Below are positions 1 to 9,234 of a stretch of 64,000 nt of DNA, piece after piece. A model generated the notes under the pieces. That model ran no database searches. It was not told the DNA's origin and saw only the letters and a program-made list of their open reading frames with translations. Each line of letters opens with the position of its first letter. Position 1 is the stretch's first letter. The stretch is taken from the NCBI GenBank assembly GCA_023407175.1, contig JAEYMU010000053.1, positions 806,001-870,000 on the forward strand. Direction: 5' to 3'. The DNA is from Bacillota bacterium (GTDB lineage: Bacteria > Bacillota_A > Clostridia > Lachnospirales > Lachnospiraceae). Made by a program: the position numbers and the translations under genes.

Positions 1-135
1 CACTCCCTGCTCTGTCTGAAGCAGGACCTCTCCCGCATCAAAGGAAAGGACATCATTAACACCGGTAATCATAGCGTTTTTTCGAGCATTGATATTTAAT
101 CTGTGGCCTTTCAGGACCTGTTGCTTTTCTTCCAT
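1..135 (-). CDS. yabP: Sporulation protein YabP, N-terminal part (runs off the window)
   Basis: This is an open frame of 45 codons starting at ATG 133-135 and leaving the window at base 1. The protein begins MEEKQQVLKGHRLNINARKN and contains the ITGVNDVLSFD stretch typical of the YabP family, small sporulation proteins usually encoded next to yabQ. It lies directly downstream of the S4-domain gene, as in Bacillus and clostridial yabN-yabO-yabP-yabQ clusters, so yabQ and divIC would be expected just outside the window. The C-terminal half is not present, so completeness cannot be judged. The role in sporulation comes from the family. Confidence 0.85.
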   Translation of the reverse strand, partial: MEEKQQVLKGHRLNINARKNAMITGVNDVLSFDAGEVLLQTEQGV

Positions 136-283
136 AGAAAAAAGCCTCCCCATACAATACCTTTTGATTTATCCCCAAAATTACGGTACAGGATATATCT
201 TTTTAAGTATATGAGAAGACTTGCCACTTAATTCCATCTTAAGCTTAGAATTCATGAAGTTGTCCGCTTGATGCAAGGGGGCA

Positions 284-523
284 CTATACATATTTATATA
301 ATTCCTTCGCATCATCTTTCCTGGTAGTCTCCTGTACATCAAGGACCTCTACCTTAACAGCCTTACCGCCAAAGCCAATCTCTATCACGTCACCGACCTT
401 GACGGTCGCAGATGCCTTGGCAAGCTTTCCGTTGATCGTTACCCTGCCCGCATCGCAGGCCTCATTGGCTATGGTACGCCTTTTTATTAATCTTGATACC
501 TTTAGAAATTTATCCAGTCTCAT
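284..523 (-). CDS. rqcP: S4-domain RNA-binding protein (RqcP/YabO/Hsp15 family)
   Basis: The 79-residue protein begins MRLDKFLKVSRLIKRRT and is essentially a single S4 RNA-binding fold with the usual VTINGK and VGDVIEIGFG segments. Family members such as RqcP bind the obstructed 50S subunit and support C-terminal alanine tailing in ribosome quality control; older annotations call it Hsp15/YabO. I chose ATG 521-523 because GGAAGG sits just upstream. The frame is open to an ATG at 583, but those extra 20 codons lie inside a duplicated intergenic repeat and are unlikely to be translated. It lies between hup and yabP on the same strand, the standard order for this cluster. Confidence 0.9.
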   Translation of the reverse strand: MRLDKFLKVSRLIKRRTIANEACDAGRVTINGKLAKASATVKVGDVIEIGFGGKAVKVEVLDVQETTRKDDAKELYKYV

Positions 524-543
524 ATGCCTTCCTTTCCCGCTTC

Positions 544-717
544 CCCTGCTGCAGCTAATCCTTCTCACTTTGCCTTCGCGCATCCGTAAGAAAGCAATAA
601 TACAGCTTTCTTACAGATCGCGGGCGCGCTCACATTCTTACCTGCAGCAGGATTAATCAGGCCTTCCCTTTCTCACGCCCTGCTGCAGCTAATCCTGCTC
701 ACTTTGCCTTCGCGCAT
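544..717. repeat. 40-bp direct repeat pair with an internal hairpin
   Basis: Bases 544-583 and 678-717 are identical over 39 of 40 positions, starting CCCTGCTGCAG and ending TTCGCGCAT. The single difference is T versus G at the 19th base. Between them is a perfect 10-bp hairpin (586-595 with 605-614, arms GTAAGAAAGC and GCTTTCTTAC). A short inverted copy of the AGCAGGATTA core sits at 646-655. The block fills the space between rqcP and the hup terminator. It looks like a small structured intergenic repeat, but its function is unknown. Confidence 0.8.
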
Positions 718-718
718 A

Positions 719-783
719 ATAAAAAGGCTGTTTTAAAAACCCTACACCCCAGCGAGATCCGGAATTTAAAACAGCCTTTTCCA
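719..783 (-). terminator. Intrinsic terminator of hup
   Basis: A long stem pairs 721-737 with 765-780 (AAGGCTGTTTTAAA against its complement), with a run of T residues on the minus-strand exit side. It lies 13-75 bases after the hup stop codon. It should separate hup from rqcP-yabP unless there is read-through. Confidence 0.85.
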
Positions 784-795
784 TTTTTCAATCAA

Positions 796-1071
796 CTATG
801 CGTTGATAACATCCTTTAATGCCTTACCAGCTTTGAACTTAGGTGCTTTAGATGCAGCGATTTCGATTGTTTCCTTTGTTAAAGGATTTCTTCCGGTTCT
901 TGCAGGTCTTTCGGAAACCTCAAAAGTACCGAAACCTACTAACTGAACCTTCTCACCCTTTGTTAATTCTTCTGTAACAACATCAATAAAAGCCTTTAAG
1001 GCCTTTTCTGAGTCTTTCTTGGAAAATTCTGTTTTCTCTGCAATTGCTGCAACTAATTCTGCTTTGTTCAT
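796..1071 (-). CDS. hup: HU-family DNA-binding protein
   Basis: The 91-residue protein starts [14 protein letters not shown] and carries the HU beta-arm signature [12 protein letters not shown] and the core [11 protein letters not shown], at the family's usual length (about 90). HU dimers bend and compact DNA in the nucleoid. The start is supported by a purine-rich AGGAGGAG ribosome site directly upstream. The gene follows mazG by 44 bp and is closed by a strong terminator, so it is probably highly transcribed from its own or the mazG promoter. No unusual residues were seen. Confidence 0.97.
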   Translation of the reverse strand: MNKAELVAAIAEKTEFSKKDSEKALKAFIDVVTEELTKGEKVQLVGFGTFEVSERPARTGRNPLTKETIEIAASKAPKFKAGKALKDVINA

Positions 1072-1115
1072 GGATTTGCTCCTCCTCTAAAGTAATTATT
1101 ATATTAATCTAACAT

Positions 1116-1886
1116 TTATTTTACTTCCCTCCACAAAACATCTTGCTCCATAGGGGATAGTTCGTATAGATTCTTACCTCTGCTTTCCGCTAAAGCAAAG
1201 ACATCTACAAATCTATTTATAAACTTATTAGTGGCATTTGTCAAGGAATTTTCTGCATTTAATTGTAAAATCAGCGATAAATTAACTATTGAGAACAGTA
1301 CGTCACCAAATTCCTCCTCAATCCCTCTTTTATCCCCAATTTCAAGGGTTTCCCTAAGTTCCTGAAGCTCTTTATCAACCTTATTCAAAATCTCCCGGTA
1401 TCCACCAAAACTTACTCCTGACTTTGCCGCCTTCTTCTGTATCTTCTCTGCCCGAAGCAATGCAGGAAATGCTTTTGGAACCGATTGTATCTCACTGACT
1501 GCCCCGGTGTCCTTCTTCTCCTGCTTTTTTATCTCCTCCCAATTCCTGATGACACCCTCGGAGTCCTTCACAACAACATCCCCGAACACATGGGGATGCC
1601 GACGTATCATCTTCTCCGCTACGGTATTCAGGATATCTGATACGGTGAATTCCTTTTCTTCCTCTGCGATCGCGCCGTGAAGTGCTACCTGCAGCAGCAG
1701 ATCCCCCAGCTCTTCACATAAATTCTCCTTATCCTTATTATCGATTGCCTCTATTGTCTCATAGCATTCCTCAATCAGACAAGGCTTTAAGCTTTCGTGA
1801 GTCTGCTCCCTGTCCCAGGGACACCCATCCTTACTTCTAAGCTTTCGTATAATATTCATAAAATCTTCCCAGCTGTAATCTGACAT
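1116..1886 (-). CDS. mazG: Nucleoside triphosphate pyrophosphohydrolase MazG
   Basis: The 256-residue protein has two MazG domains. The first holds GCPWDREQTHESL and EECYE...EELGDLLLQ (residues ~20-70). The second holds EKIQKKAAKSGVSF and EEFGDVLFSIVNL (~145-205). These supply the acidic metal ligands used to hydrolyse NTPs or dNTPs to the monophosphate and pyrophosphate, cleaning damaged nucleotides from the pool. Bacillus has this domain fused to a methylase as YabN; here it stands alone. Its place between spoVT and hup/rqcP matches the conserved gene order. Confidence 0.95.
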   Translation of the reverse strand: MSDYSWEDFMNIIRKLRSKDGCPWDREQTHESLKPCLIEECYETIEAIDNKDKENLCEELGDLLLQVALHGAIAEEEKEFTVSDILNTVAEKMIRRHPHVFGDVVVKDSEGVIRNWEEIKKQEKKDTGAVSEIQSVPKAFPALLRAEKIQKKAAKSGVSFGGYREILNKVDKELQELRETLEIGDKRGIEEEFGDVLFSIVNLSLILQLNAENSLTNATNKFINRFVDVFALAESRGKNLYELSPMEQDVLWREVK

Positions 1887-2110
1887 ATCCTCACTCCTTC
1901 CAAGTTGTGAAAACGGTCCCGTAATCGCATGGAGTCATTTTCATTTGTGCCCGAAAAGCCGGGCATATTACAAAGTGTGAAATGCTTTCTCATGATAATT
2001 TCCGTATTTTACTGTGGTAGTGCCATTTCATGGTTTATTATAACAGTTTACCGATACCCGATACAACTGTTTTTATAGATGAAATATTCCTGTTCCTTCT
2101 CTTTGACGGT

Positions 2111-2166
2111 AAAATGCACCCAATATAACGCCTCACACAAGTGAACCGCATATTGAGTGCATTTTT
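2111..2166 (-). terminator. Intrinsic terminator of spoVT
   Basis: AAAATGCACCCAATAT (2111-2126) pairs with ATATTGAGTGCATTTT (2150-2165) around a 23-base loop, with Ts on the exit side of the minus strand. It begins 9 bases after the spoVT stop. The remaining space up to mazG (1887-2110) holds no further gene and presumably contains the mazG promoter. Confidence 0.8.
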
Positions 2167-2174
2167 CGTATCTC

Positions 2175-2723
2175 TTATTGTTCCATTTGTCTTCCCAAAA
2201 ATGCTGCCGCTGTACTTGCAAGCTTTGTTTCCAAATCACCGAATTTTGTTTTTGCATCCTTTGTAAGAATAATTACGGAGCCAATGGCATCCCCTTCACT
2301 TATAATGGGAGTAATTACCTGATACATGAATTCAGCATCATCCTCATTGATAATTCTTATGAAGGTCTTGTCATCCTTACCTGCTACGATGACCTCCCGT
2401 TCATTGATGGCTTCTTCCAGATCATGACTGATCCCCTTTGTGATAAGGTCCTTTTTGGTTGGACCTGCTACTGCGATAAACTGATCCTTGTCTGTTATTG
2501 CTACGATGTGGCCGGTTGTTTGTGTTAATGAGTCCGCATATTGCTTGGCAAACTGTCCCAGCTCGCCAATCGGTGAATACTTCTTTAAAATGATTTCGCC
2601 TTCTCTATCCGTGAATATCTCCAATGGGTCTCCCTCTCGAATCCTTAAGGTTCTCCTGATTTCTTTTGGTACAACCACACGACCAAGGTCATCTATTCTT
2701 CTTACTATTCCTGTTGCCTTCAT
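2175..2723 (-). CDS. spoVT: Stage V sporulation protein T, AbrB-type regulator
   Basis: The 182-residue protein has an N-terminal SpoVT/AbrB swapped-hairpin DNA-binding domain (MKATGIVRRIDDLGRVVVPKEI; residues 1-50, split here only by description) followed by a GAF-like C-terminal domain (~55-180). In Bacillus SpoVT is a forespore regulator that tunes sigma-G-dependent genes, including spore-protective and germination functions. Length and both domains match the family. GGAGGAAG precedes the start. The gene is monocistronic, with a terminator just after it and a possible sigma-G-like promoter upstream. Confidence 0.96.
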   Translation of the reverse strand: MKATGIVRRIDDLGRVVVPKEIRRTLRIREGDPLEIFTDREGEIILKKYSPIGELGQFAKQYADSLTQTTGHIVAITDKDQFIAVAGPTKKDLITKGISHDLEEAINEREVIVAGKDDKTFIRIINEDDAEFMYQVITPIISEGDAIGSVIILTKDAKTKFGDLETKLASTAAAFLGRQMEQ

Positions 2724-2788
2724 AAATGATCTTCCTCCATTTTACGTAATTTGAACATACAATGATTTGTTATAATTTTTTCTAACTA

Positions 2789-2818
2789 TATTGTTTGTAA
2801 AATGGGAAAGTTTATACA
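2789..2818 (-). promoter_or_regulatory. Possible sigma-G-type promoter of spoVT
   Basis: On the minus strand TGTATA (2818-2813) is followed after 15 bases by CAAACAATA (2797-2789). This resembles the forespore consensus TGAATA / CATACTA and suits spoVT, which is sigma-G controlled in Bacillus. The match is imperfect and the region is AT-rich, so a chance match is possible. Confidence 0.35.
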
Positions 2819-2928
2819 TTTGTTTTAGATATTATTTTTCTATTTTCAGATCAATCCATATTTTTTTGTCAAAATATCCATTTTCGTCGGTAAAAATACA
2901 GGGATAATACCATCCAGCTAAGCAGCAT

Positions 2929-4629
2929 TTATGTACTGCGCCTCAACACATCAAAGGTATTGAAGATATTCAAAACCCCATATCCCCAGTCCCGATTCGG
3001 ATACATCAGATTTTCACTCCGCCTTGCTCCCCGGATTAAATATTTTTTAATTTCCAAGGTATCCAGGGTTGTCTGATTTCCTTTCACCACACCCCATTCA
3101 AAAAGCATTGCTACAATTCCGGCGGTATGGGCCGCCGCAACGCCGGTTCCGGTATACTGTGTATATTCACCGGTTAGTGTCGGAGCAAGATAATCCACCC
3201 CGGGGGCTGCAAGGTCCGGAACTACTATATTACTTCGTGTAAACCCCCTGCTGGCACTGACATACAAAGCTCCTCCAATCATATTGTATGCGGTTACAGT
3301 AATCGGTATTGTAGCATTTCCGGGTGTAAGCACCGTGGTATAGACATCAGGTTGGACAAAACGAGTCTCCCTTGATATAAAATCCCCCATAGGAAGCCAG
3401 ATATGAAATTCTCCGGTAATATTCCCCTGTGCATATACTGTAAACCTCCAGGTCCCCGCTGATGTATTCTTAAAATTGAGCAGGATATGCTGGTCTCCGG
3501 TCGTGGTCTCCACGGTCTGATATTCCACATAGATCGTTGTTTCCTCAAATATAAAGGATATTCTTCTGCTCACCTGAAGACTGGCCGGAATTCGTGGGAT
3601 ATATTCTCCTGAGGGTGATAGGATATCAATACTGTAAATACCCGGAGCATTGCCCCACAAATTCATGCTAAAGCCCTTATCATTTTCCCCAACCTCAAGC
3701 TCAACATTTATTCTCCCTACTGCCGGATCAATACTCCCAAAAAAATGCCTGCCCAGATTTCCTTCATTCCCGGCCGATATTACCACACCCACATGGGGGA
3801 AATCCGCGTAATCGGACAGCATAAGCGATAGGAGTGCTGTTCCGTTATGGCTGGATTGGGAGGTTCCAAGGCCCAGACATATGGTAATGGGGCGGTTTAC
3901 CTGCCTGGCTGTAAGCATGCAATACTGCACCGCCCACATGATATAGTTTTCCTGAAAACAGACGACCCCTTCAGGGATGGAGTAAAAATCTCTAAGATAT
4001 GCCTTTGCCTGAGCGAGCTTTACAACAACCAGCTCGGCATCCGGAGCCACACCGTAAAAGCCGCTGCCAGGATCAGGAGTCCCCGCCGCTACTGCTGCCA
4101 GCATAGTACCGTGGCCATTTTCATCGGTGCTTGGTACCACCGAGAAAGGATCTATATTGCCAATTGCCTGATTGATCTGCTCACTTGTATATTGTGTTCC
4201 AAAATTAAGCTGAAATGGCGGTGGGCCGCTCTGTATTGTCTGATCCCATATAGAATATATTTTTGTCGTTCCGTCCGCTTTCTTAAAAGCCGGGAGTGTA
4301 TAATTAATTCCCGTATCTATCACGGCAATCAGGGTTCCTTCTCCTCTTAGATTAAAATCCGGTATGCTGCGAAGCTGATTTACGCCAGAGGCTTCCAGAG
4401 CCGCTTCACTGGTTAATCCAAACAGGTACGGGACGTTAAGCAGCCTTCCTCCCCGAATTAACCTGTTGGAAAATTGGGCTACAGGCAGATGAAGAACTGC
4501 ATAATCTTCATTAATCATATGGATTGGCGCATTTGGAAAAAAATCGGCAATTCTTGGATTAGCACTATAATTTATGATAAAATCGGCATAGTCTTCCCCC
4601 ATGTATCCGGCCATTTCTTCACTATTCAT
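2929..4629 (-). CDS. Csp-like S8 subtilase with lost catalytic serine (pseudoprotease)
   Basis: The 566-residue protein has a short pro-region, a subtilisin core with an internal jelly-roll-like insert, and no signal peptide: the layout of clostridial CspB/CspC germination proteases. Asp105 (VIDTGINY), His173 (NGHGTML) and the oxyanion Asn (SAGNEGN) are present. The serine position reads GTGVAAAHTAG, so residue 496 is Gly (codon GGC, 3142-3144); its neighbour gene has Ser there. One transition from AGC explains the change. It should therefore be catalytically dead, like CspC of C. difficile, which acts as a germinant-signalling pseudoprotease. The start is backed by GGAGG six bases upstream. 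It lies 108 bp downstream of an intact paralogue. Confidence 0.85.
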   Translation of the reverse strand: MNSEEMAGYMGEDYADFIINYSANPRIADFFPNAPIHMINEDYAVLHLPVAQFSNRLIRGGRLLNVPYLFGLTSEAALEASGVNQLRSIPDFNLRGEGTLIAVIDTGINYTLPAFKKADGTTKIYSIWDQTIQSGPPPFQLNFGTQYTSEQINQAIGNIDPFSVVPSTDENGHGTMLAAVAAGTPDPGSGFYGVAPDAELVVVKLAQAKAYLRDFYSIPEGVVCFQENYIMWAVQYCMLTARQVNRPITICLGLGTSQSSHNGTALLSLMLSDYADFPHVGVVISAGNEGNLGRHFFGSIDPAVGRINVELEVGENDKGFSMNLWGNAPGIYSIDILSPSGEYIPRIPASLQVSRRISFIFEETTIYVEYQTVETTTGDQHILLNFKNTSAGTWRFTVYAQGNITGEFHIWLPMGDFISRETRFVQPDVYTTVLTPGNATIPITVTAYNMIGGALYVSASRGFTRSNIVVPDLAAPGVDYLAPTLTGEYTQYTGTGVAAAHTAGIVAMLFEWGVVKGNQTTLDTLEIKKYLIRGARRSENLMYPNRDWGYGVLNIFNTFDVLRRST

Positions 4630-4706
4630 CCTAATCCTCCTACTGCCATAAAGTAGTTAAAAATCAAAAACTTTATTTTCGCATTAACACCATGTCTTCT
4701 GGGCAT

Positions 4707-4733
4707 AAAAAGGCTTGCATGTTTTTTGCAAGA
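4707..4733 (-). terminator. Terminator between the two subtilase genes
   Basis: CTTGCA (4714-4719) pairs with TGCAAG (4727-4732), followed on the minus strand by CCTTTTT. The stem is short, so partial read-through into the downstream pseudoprotease gene is possible. Confidence 0.6.
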
Positions 4734-4737
4734 CTAT

Positions 4738-6435
4738 TCACACTACACCGCTTCGCAGGCTGTCGAACACATTATATACATCTAAAATTCCAAAGCCCCA
4801 GTCCCTGTTTGGATATTCGGCCCCCGTTTCCCTTCTGGCTCCCCTCATGAGCAGCTTATTTATCTCAATGGTACTCATACCAAGCAGATTTTCTCTGGTG
4901 ATCCCCCATTCCAGTATCATAGCTACAATCCCGGAGGTATGGGCCGCTGAGACACTGGTACCGGTAAAGCCGGCAAAGCCCTGCTCCAGAGTCGGACCGG
5001 TGACATCAACCCCAGGCGCCGCAATATTAGGTTTAACCGCACCCGTTCTTGTATAGCCCCTGCTGGAATTAGTATAAAGACTGTTATCCGCATTATTATA
5101 GGCAGTAACTGTAATTGGCACTAATGCATTCCCAAAATCTAAAATCGTTGTATAAGGATCAGAGCGGACAAAAAAAGTATCGGGTGATATAAAATTCTCC
5201 ATCGGCAGCCATATGTGGAAGCCGACATTCAAATCTCCTCTGTCATATACCCGCAATCTCCAGACCCCGACGGAAGGGTTGGAAAACCGCATAATAATCA
5301 ACTGGTCACCGCTTTGACTTTCTACAATTCTATAATCAATATAGATCACCGTCGGTTCAAATATGAAGGTGATCTCCCTGTTTTCATTGCGAAAGCCGGT
5401 TATTCTCGGTATAAACTCTCCGGAGGGAGAGAGGATATCAATCGTCAGTATACTTGGCGATTGCCCCCAAATCTCCATGGAAAAGCCCCTTTCATTTTCC
5501 CCTACATTTAATTCCACCGTATCATAACCGGTCGCAGTACTTACAGTTCCAAAATAGTGCCTTCTTGCGTTGCCTTCATTCCCCGCCGCAATAACCACCC
5601 CGGTCCCTATTCTTGTTGCAATGGTTGACAGATAGCTGCTCGTGAGTCCTCTGCCGTCATGGGAGCTTTGGGAGGTATTGATGGCGATGCACAATACGAC
5701 CGGTTTATCCAGTACGGAGGCTGTATTAAGGACATAATCAAGGGCAAACAGCATATCCGTTTCCTGATAGCACACCGCATTCTCCGGGATGAAGAAGAAA
5801 TCCCGAATTACTTTTTTGGCCTGCTTTAATTTGACCACTACAAATTCCACTCCTGGCGCCACTCCCGAAAAATCACTCTCGGGAACCGAATTCCCTCCTG
5901 CAATCCCTGCTACCATGGTTCCGTGGCCGATTTCATCCCTGCTGGGAACTACGGAAAAGGGATCGGCGCTTTGCAGTGCCTCATTGATTTGTTCCCTGGT
6001 ATACTCCGTACCATAGCCCATGCTGGGCGGAGGAGCGCTTTGTATTGTCTGATCCCACAGAGCCGCTATCCGGGTAGTTTTATCCGCATATTGGAATATG
6101 GGATTGGTATAATCAATTCCTGTATCTATGATACCCATCAGTACCCCCTGTCCTATCAGGTCAAAGTTGGGTATATTGCGCAGTCGAAAGACACCTGAGG
6201 CCTCCAGGCTGGCCTGGCTCACCGGCCCCAGCACGGAAGGAATAAAAGAATAACCATACTGCATGATGGATCCTGACGTAAGATTTTCAGCCGGCACATG
6301 CACGATTGCCGCAATATTATTGATAATATTGATCGGCACATCACCGAAAGCTTCAAGCAAGGCTCTATCACCACGGTATTCAACCAGCAAATCTGCATAA
6401 TTTTCATTGATGATTGGATTTTCTCCCGATGTCAT
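4738..6435 (-). CDS. Csp-like S8 subtilisin-family serine protease, intact triad
   Basis: This 565-residue paralogue of the next gene has the complete triad: Asp104 (GIIDTGIDYT), His171 (EIGHGTMVAG) and Ser494 (FTGTSVSAAH, codon 4954-4956). There is no signal peptide or transmembrane segment. The ~250-residue insert between His and Ser matches the jelly-roll of CspB-type proteases. By family it would process pro-SleC-like cortex lytic enzymes or another spore target; no sleC gene is in this window. A weak sigma-E-like CATAGAAT lies at 6469-6462 upstream. These proteins also occur as multi-copy S8 families in Lachnospiraceae, so a non-germination role is possible. Confidence 0.85.
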   Translation of the reverse strand: MTSGENPIINENYADLLVEYRGDRALLEAFGDVPINIINNIAAIVHVPAENLTSGSIMQYGYSFIPSVLGPVSQASLEASGVFRLRNIPNFDLIGQGVLMGIIDTGIDYTNPIFQYADKTTRIAALWDQTIQSAPPPSMGYGTEYTREQINEALQSADPFSVVPSRDEIGHGTMVAGIAGGNSVPESDFSGVAPGVEFVVVKLKQAKKVIRDFFFIPENAVCYQETDMLFALDYVLNTASVLDKPVVLCIAINTSQSSHDGRGLTSSYLSTIATRIGTGVVIAAGNEGNARRHYFGTVSTATGYDTVELNVGENERGFSMEIWGQSPSILTIDILSPSGEFIPRITGFRNENREITFIFEPTVIYIDYRIVESQSGDQLIIMRFSNPSVGVWRLRVYDRGDLNVGFHIWLPMENFISPDTFFVRSDPYTTILDFGNALVPITVTAYNNADNSLYTNSSRGYTRTGAVKPNIAAPGVDVTGPTLEQGFAGFTGTSVSAAHTSGIVAMILEWGITRENLLGMSTIEINKLLMRGARRETGAEYPNRDWGFGILDVYNVFDSLRSGVV

Positions 6436-6485
6436 AAGGTTACCCTGCCAATGGTTTCTTCATTCTATGTATATTCCGGCAGGAT

Positions 6486-6523
6486 AAAAACATGAAGCCT
6501 TGTATAGAAAATCCTACAAGGCT
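6486..6523 (-). terminator. Intrinsic terminator of the chemoreceptor gene
   Basis: AGCCTTGTA (6496-6504) pairs with TACAAGGCT (6515-6523); the minus-strand exit reads into TTTTTATCC. It lies 50 bases beyond the chemoreceptor stop and upstream of the active subtilase gene. Confidence 0.85.
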
Positions 6524-6573
6524 GATAAAATAATGCTATTATTTCACTATCATCTTATTGATCGCAGTCCCAT

Positions 6574-8562
6574 CTATATCTGGAATTTATCGATGGCTGC
6601 CTGTAAATCTACTGCCAGCTCGGATAATTTGCTGCTCGTCTCGGCCAGCATTTTAGCCGATGCACTCTGCTCTTCGCTGAAGGAGGCTGCCTGCTGAGTG
6701 CCCGCCGCATTTTGCTGCGCTATGGCAGATAAGGATTCCAGCATATTAAGAATCTCATTTTTGGCAATATACATATCCTTTTCCGAAGCATCCAGCTTCT
6801 TTGCCCCTTCATCCGTAACCAGCATAGCCTCCACGATTGCATGATATTTCTGAATTGTTTCCTTTACACTTTCCTGCTGCTGCTTCGAGGTTATTCTGAT
6901 CCGTTCCATACTATCGGTCGAATTCTTTACATTAATCAAAAGATTTTTTATTATTTGATCAATATTTTTGGTTGAGGCTGCGGATTGGTCCGCCATCTTC
7001 TGGATTTCCTGTGCCACCACGGAGAAGCCCTTTCCCGCCTCCCCGGCTCTTGCCGCCTCAATGGAGGCATTCAGAGCCAGAAGTGTTGTCTGGCTGGCCA
7101 TTTCTGAAATCACTGCGCTGGCCTCCCGGATCTGTTCGGAGCTCTTCTTTGTTTGCAAGATTACTTCATATACCTTTTCCGTTGCATTTTTATTCTCTTC
7201 AGCCGACAGTGACAGATGTTCCACATCAACCAGACAATGGTTCACCAGTTCATTCACCTGCTTTGTCGTGTCATTCAGATTTTCAACATAGTCCTGGTTT
7301 TTTTCAATCAAAGCTCCCAGGATTGCCGCATTCTCAGAACCTATTTCCGTATTGGCAGCCTGCTCCGAGGCGCCCTTGGCAATATTATTGACTGTTATTG
7401 ATATTTCCTCAGAAATCCGGGCCGACTGGACCGAAGCGGCCGTCAGTTCATGTGCCGCGTCAGTCACTTGATTTGCCGATTCATTGATACGGGATATGAC
7501 ATCTCTTAATTGACTAATCAATGTATCAAAGGCTTGTGCAAGCGTTCCAACCTCATCCTTCTGCTTCAAATATTTCGTTGCAATGTTTTCCCTGAAATCC
7601 AGTCTGGCATATAGTCTGGATAGCTTTGTAATGCCGATGAGGGGACGTATTATGGTCTGTTCCAGCAGAAAGCTGATACCAATGCCCAGTAAAATAACAA
7701 CCACCATAACAATCAGAATTGTTCGTATCATTCGCGGAATTTCCTTGAATACCTCCTGTTTATCCGCTGTCGTGGCAAAAATCCAATCCGTTCCTTCAAT
7801 CGGTGCAAAGCCTGCATAATAGCTGGTATCCTCCTTTTGAAAGCTGGTTACTCCGTTCTGGTTATTTAGCATATAGGAGAAAGCCTCTGCCATGGAACTG
7901 TATTCCTTCTCCTTTTCTGCCTTTGTAATCGGATTGAACAGCGTTGTTACCATCTCTATTTCCGGATACGCAATAATTCTGCCGTCCTTATTGATCATGA
8001 ACGCATAGCCCTCATCCCCGTAGCCTTCGTCCTTGGTGAGCTCACTTAGGGTACTTGCCTCATTTCTCGCAATCAATGCTCCGGTTACCTCACCATCCTT
8101 AATTACAGGAACACAAATTTCAATTTCCGGCTGTCTGGTTACCCTGCTAAATATAACATCGCTCATTGCCGACTTTCCGTTTAGTCCATCCTGTACATAG
8201 CTTCTGTCACTCATTAGTCTTACTGTGCCGTCTGTATAGTTTACATAGCCCGTAGGGAGAACATAGCCCAAATCCAGAAAAGAGGTCTTGGCAAGCTCCT
8301 CCTTTAATAGATCCAGATTTACCTCCCAGCCCATATTTTCAATCTCCTGATTTTCCGCAATGATCTGAAGTGTTGTAATCAACGTCTCCATCCTGCTTGC
8401 AGTGAGCTTTGCTCCCTCTGCTGCCATCAGCTCCAGAGATTTTTCAGCTTCTCTTTGTGATGAGCTGTATCCGGTTTTTAAAAAAATTAGACCCATAACC
8501 AATGTTATTACAAAAATCAGGGCAGAAAATGATACAATCAATTTTGTTTTAATACTCTTCAT
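6574..8562 (-). CDS. Methyl-accepting chemotaxis protein with dCache sensor
   Basis: The 662-residue transducer has an N-terminal membrane helix (residues ~7-28), a large extracellular double-Cache sensor (~35-270, with [16 protein letters not shown]), a second helix (~280-300), HAMP (~305-355) and a signalling hairpin whose tip includes [20 protein letters not shown]. It should sense a small molecule outside the cell and control CheA through CheW. No C-terminal CheR/CheB pentapeptide is seen. It ends with [18 protein letters not shown] methylation helices. GGGAGG precedes the start. The ligand cannot be told from sequence. Confidence 0.95.
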   Translation of the reverse strand: MKSIKTKLIVSFSALIFVITLVMGLIFLKTGYSSSQREAEKSLELMAAEGAKLTASRMETLITTLQIIAENQEIENMGWEVNLDLLKEELAKTSFLDLGYVLPTGYVNYTDGTVRLMSDRSYVQDGLNGKSAMSDVIFSRVTRQPEIEICVPVIKDGEVTGALIARNEASTLSELTKDEGYGDEGYAFMINKDGRIIAYPEIEMVTTLFNPITKAEKEKEYSSMAEAFSYMLNNQNGVTSFQKEDTSYYAGFAPIEGTDWIFATTADKQEVFKEIPRMIRTILIVMVVVILLGIGISFLLEQTIIRPLIGITKLSRLYARLDFRENIATKYLKQKDEVGTLAQAFDTLISQLRDVISRINESANQVTDAAHELTAASVQSARISEEISITVNNIAKGASEQAANTEIGSENAAILGALIEKNQDYVENLNDTTKQVNELVNHCLVDVEHLSLSAEENKNATEKVYEVILQTKKSSEQIREASAVISEMASQTTLLALNASIEAARAGEAGKGFSVVAQEIQKMADQSAASTKNIDQIIKNLLINVKNSTDSMERIRITSKQQQESVKETIQKYHAIVEAMLVTDEGAKKLDASEKDMYIAKNEILNMLESLSAIAQQNAAGTQQAASFSEEQSASAKMLAETSSKLSELAVDLQAAIDKFQI

Positions 8563-8681
8563 CTAAGGTACCTCCCTTATGTTTCATCCTTCGTCAATTA
8601 AGAGTTTATACAAGATTGTCGTTTCTTTCCCTCCTGTTTATAAAAAATCCATGTGAAATCTGTGTAAAAACAGAAAAAACA

Positions 8682-9131
8682 CTAGTTCATCAACTTTTCA
8701 TCCAATATGATGGTGAAAGGCCCGTCATTGACCAGAGAAACCTTCATATCCGCACCGAACTCTCCCGCCTGTACCTTGCCCATCCGGGCACGAAAGCCCT
8801 CCAGAACATATTCATATAAAAAATTTGCTGTCTCCACTGCAGCCGCATCCGTAAAGGCCGGACGGTTGCCCTTCTTACAGTCTGCATACAGGGTGAACTG
8901 CGATACCACCATAATCTCACCCTGCACCTCCTGCACCGACAGATTTGTTTTGCCATTCTCATCGACAAATATACGCAGCTTGATTATTTTATCGATGTAC
9001 CTGTCCGCAAGCTCCTGCGTATCATGATGTCCTACCCCAAGAAAGATTAAGAGACCCTTCCCGATTGAGCCGATACCTTGCCCTTCCACAGTTACCTCGG
9101 CACCAAGAACTCTTTGTATTACAGCTCTCAT
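8682..9131 (-). CDS. dtd: D-aminoacyl-tRNA deacylase
   Basis: The 149-residue protein begins [17 protein letters not shown] and contains both DTD signatures: SQFTLYAD (residues ~77-84) and [11 protein letters not shown] (~134-144; the Gly-Pro pair is the chirality filter). It hydrolyses D-amino acids mischarged on tRNA. In the second motif Phe replaces the commoner Val after GP, a conservative change. It is the last gene of a possible group with the glycosylase and deoB upstream, but a strong hairpin lies in the 103-bp gap. Confidence 0.97.
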   Translation of the reverse strand: MRAVIQRVLGAEVTVEGQGIGSIGKGLLIFLGVGHHDTQELADRYIDKIIKLRIFVDENGKTNLSVQEVQGEIMVVSQFTLYADCKKGNRPAFTDAAAVETANFLYEYVLEGFRARMGKVQAGEFGADMKVSLVNDGPFTIILDEKLMN

Positions 9132-9165
9132 TTTCCTGCTTCCTCTCTTTCGTTTCGCTGGCTAC

Positions 9166-9210
9166 AGTTCAGCCTTGCAGGGAACTGTCAATTTCCTGCA
9201 AGGCTGAACT
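9166..9210. terminator. 16-bp inverted repeat between glycosylase and dtd
   Basis: AGTTCAGCCTTGCAGG (9166-9181) pairs perfectly with CCTGCAAGGCTGAACT (9195-9210) around a 13-base loop. No clear T tract follows on the minus strand, and only CTTTAAAC follows on the plus strand. It may be a terminator or an mRNA-stabilising hairpin. Confidence 0.55.
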
Positions 9211-9234
9211 TTAAACATTATTTCGTTACCGGCC

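Noticed and set aside
284..583. Longer rqcP start at 583
   Set aside because: The extra 20 residues come from a duplicated intergenic repeat, and the good ribosome site belongs to the ATG at 523.
2048..2257. 69-codon minus-strand frame overlapping the spoVT end
   Set aside because: It covers the spoVT 3' end and the terminator in a different frame, with no homology or ribosome site.
3847..4350. 167-codon plus-strand frame within the subtilase gene
   Set aside because: It is antisense to the conserved S8 core, with no ribosome site.
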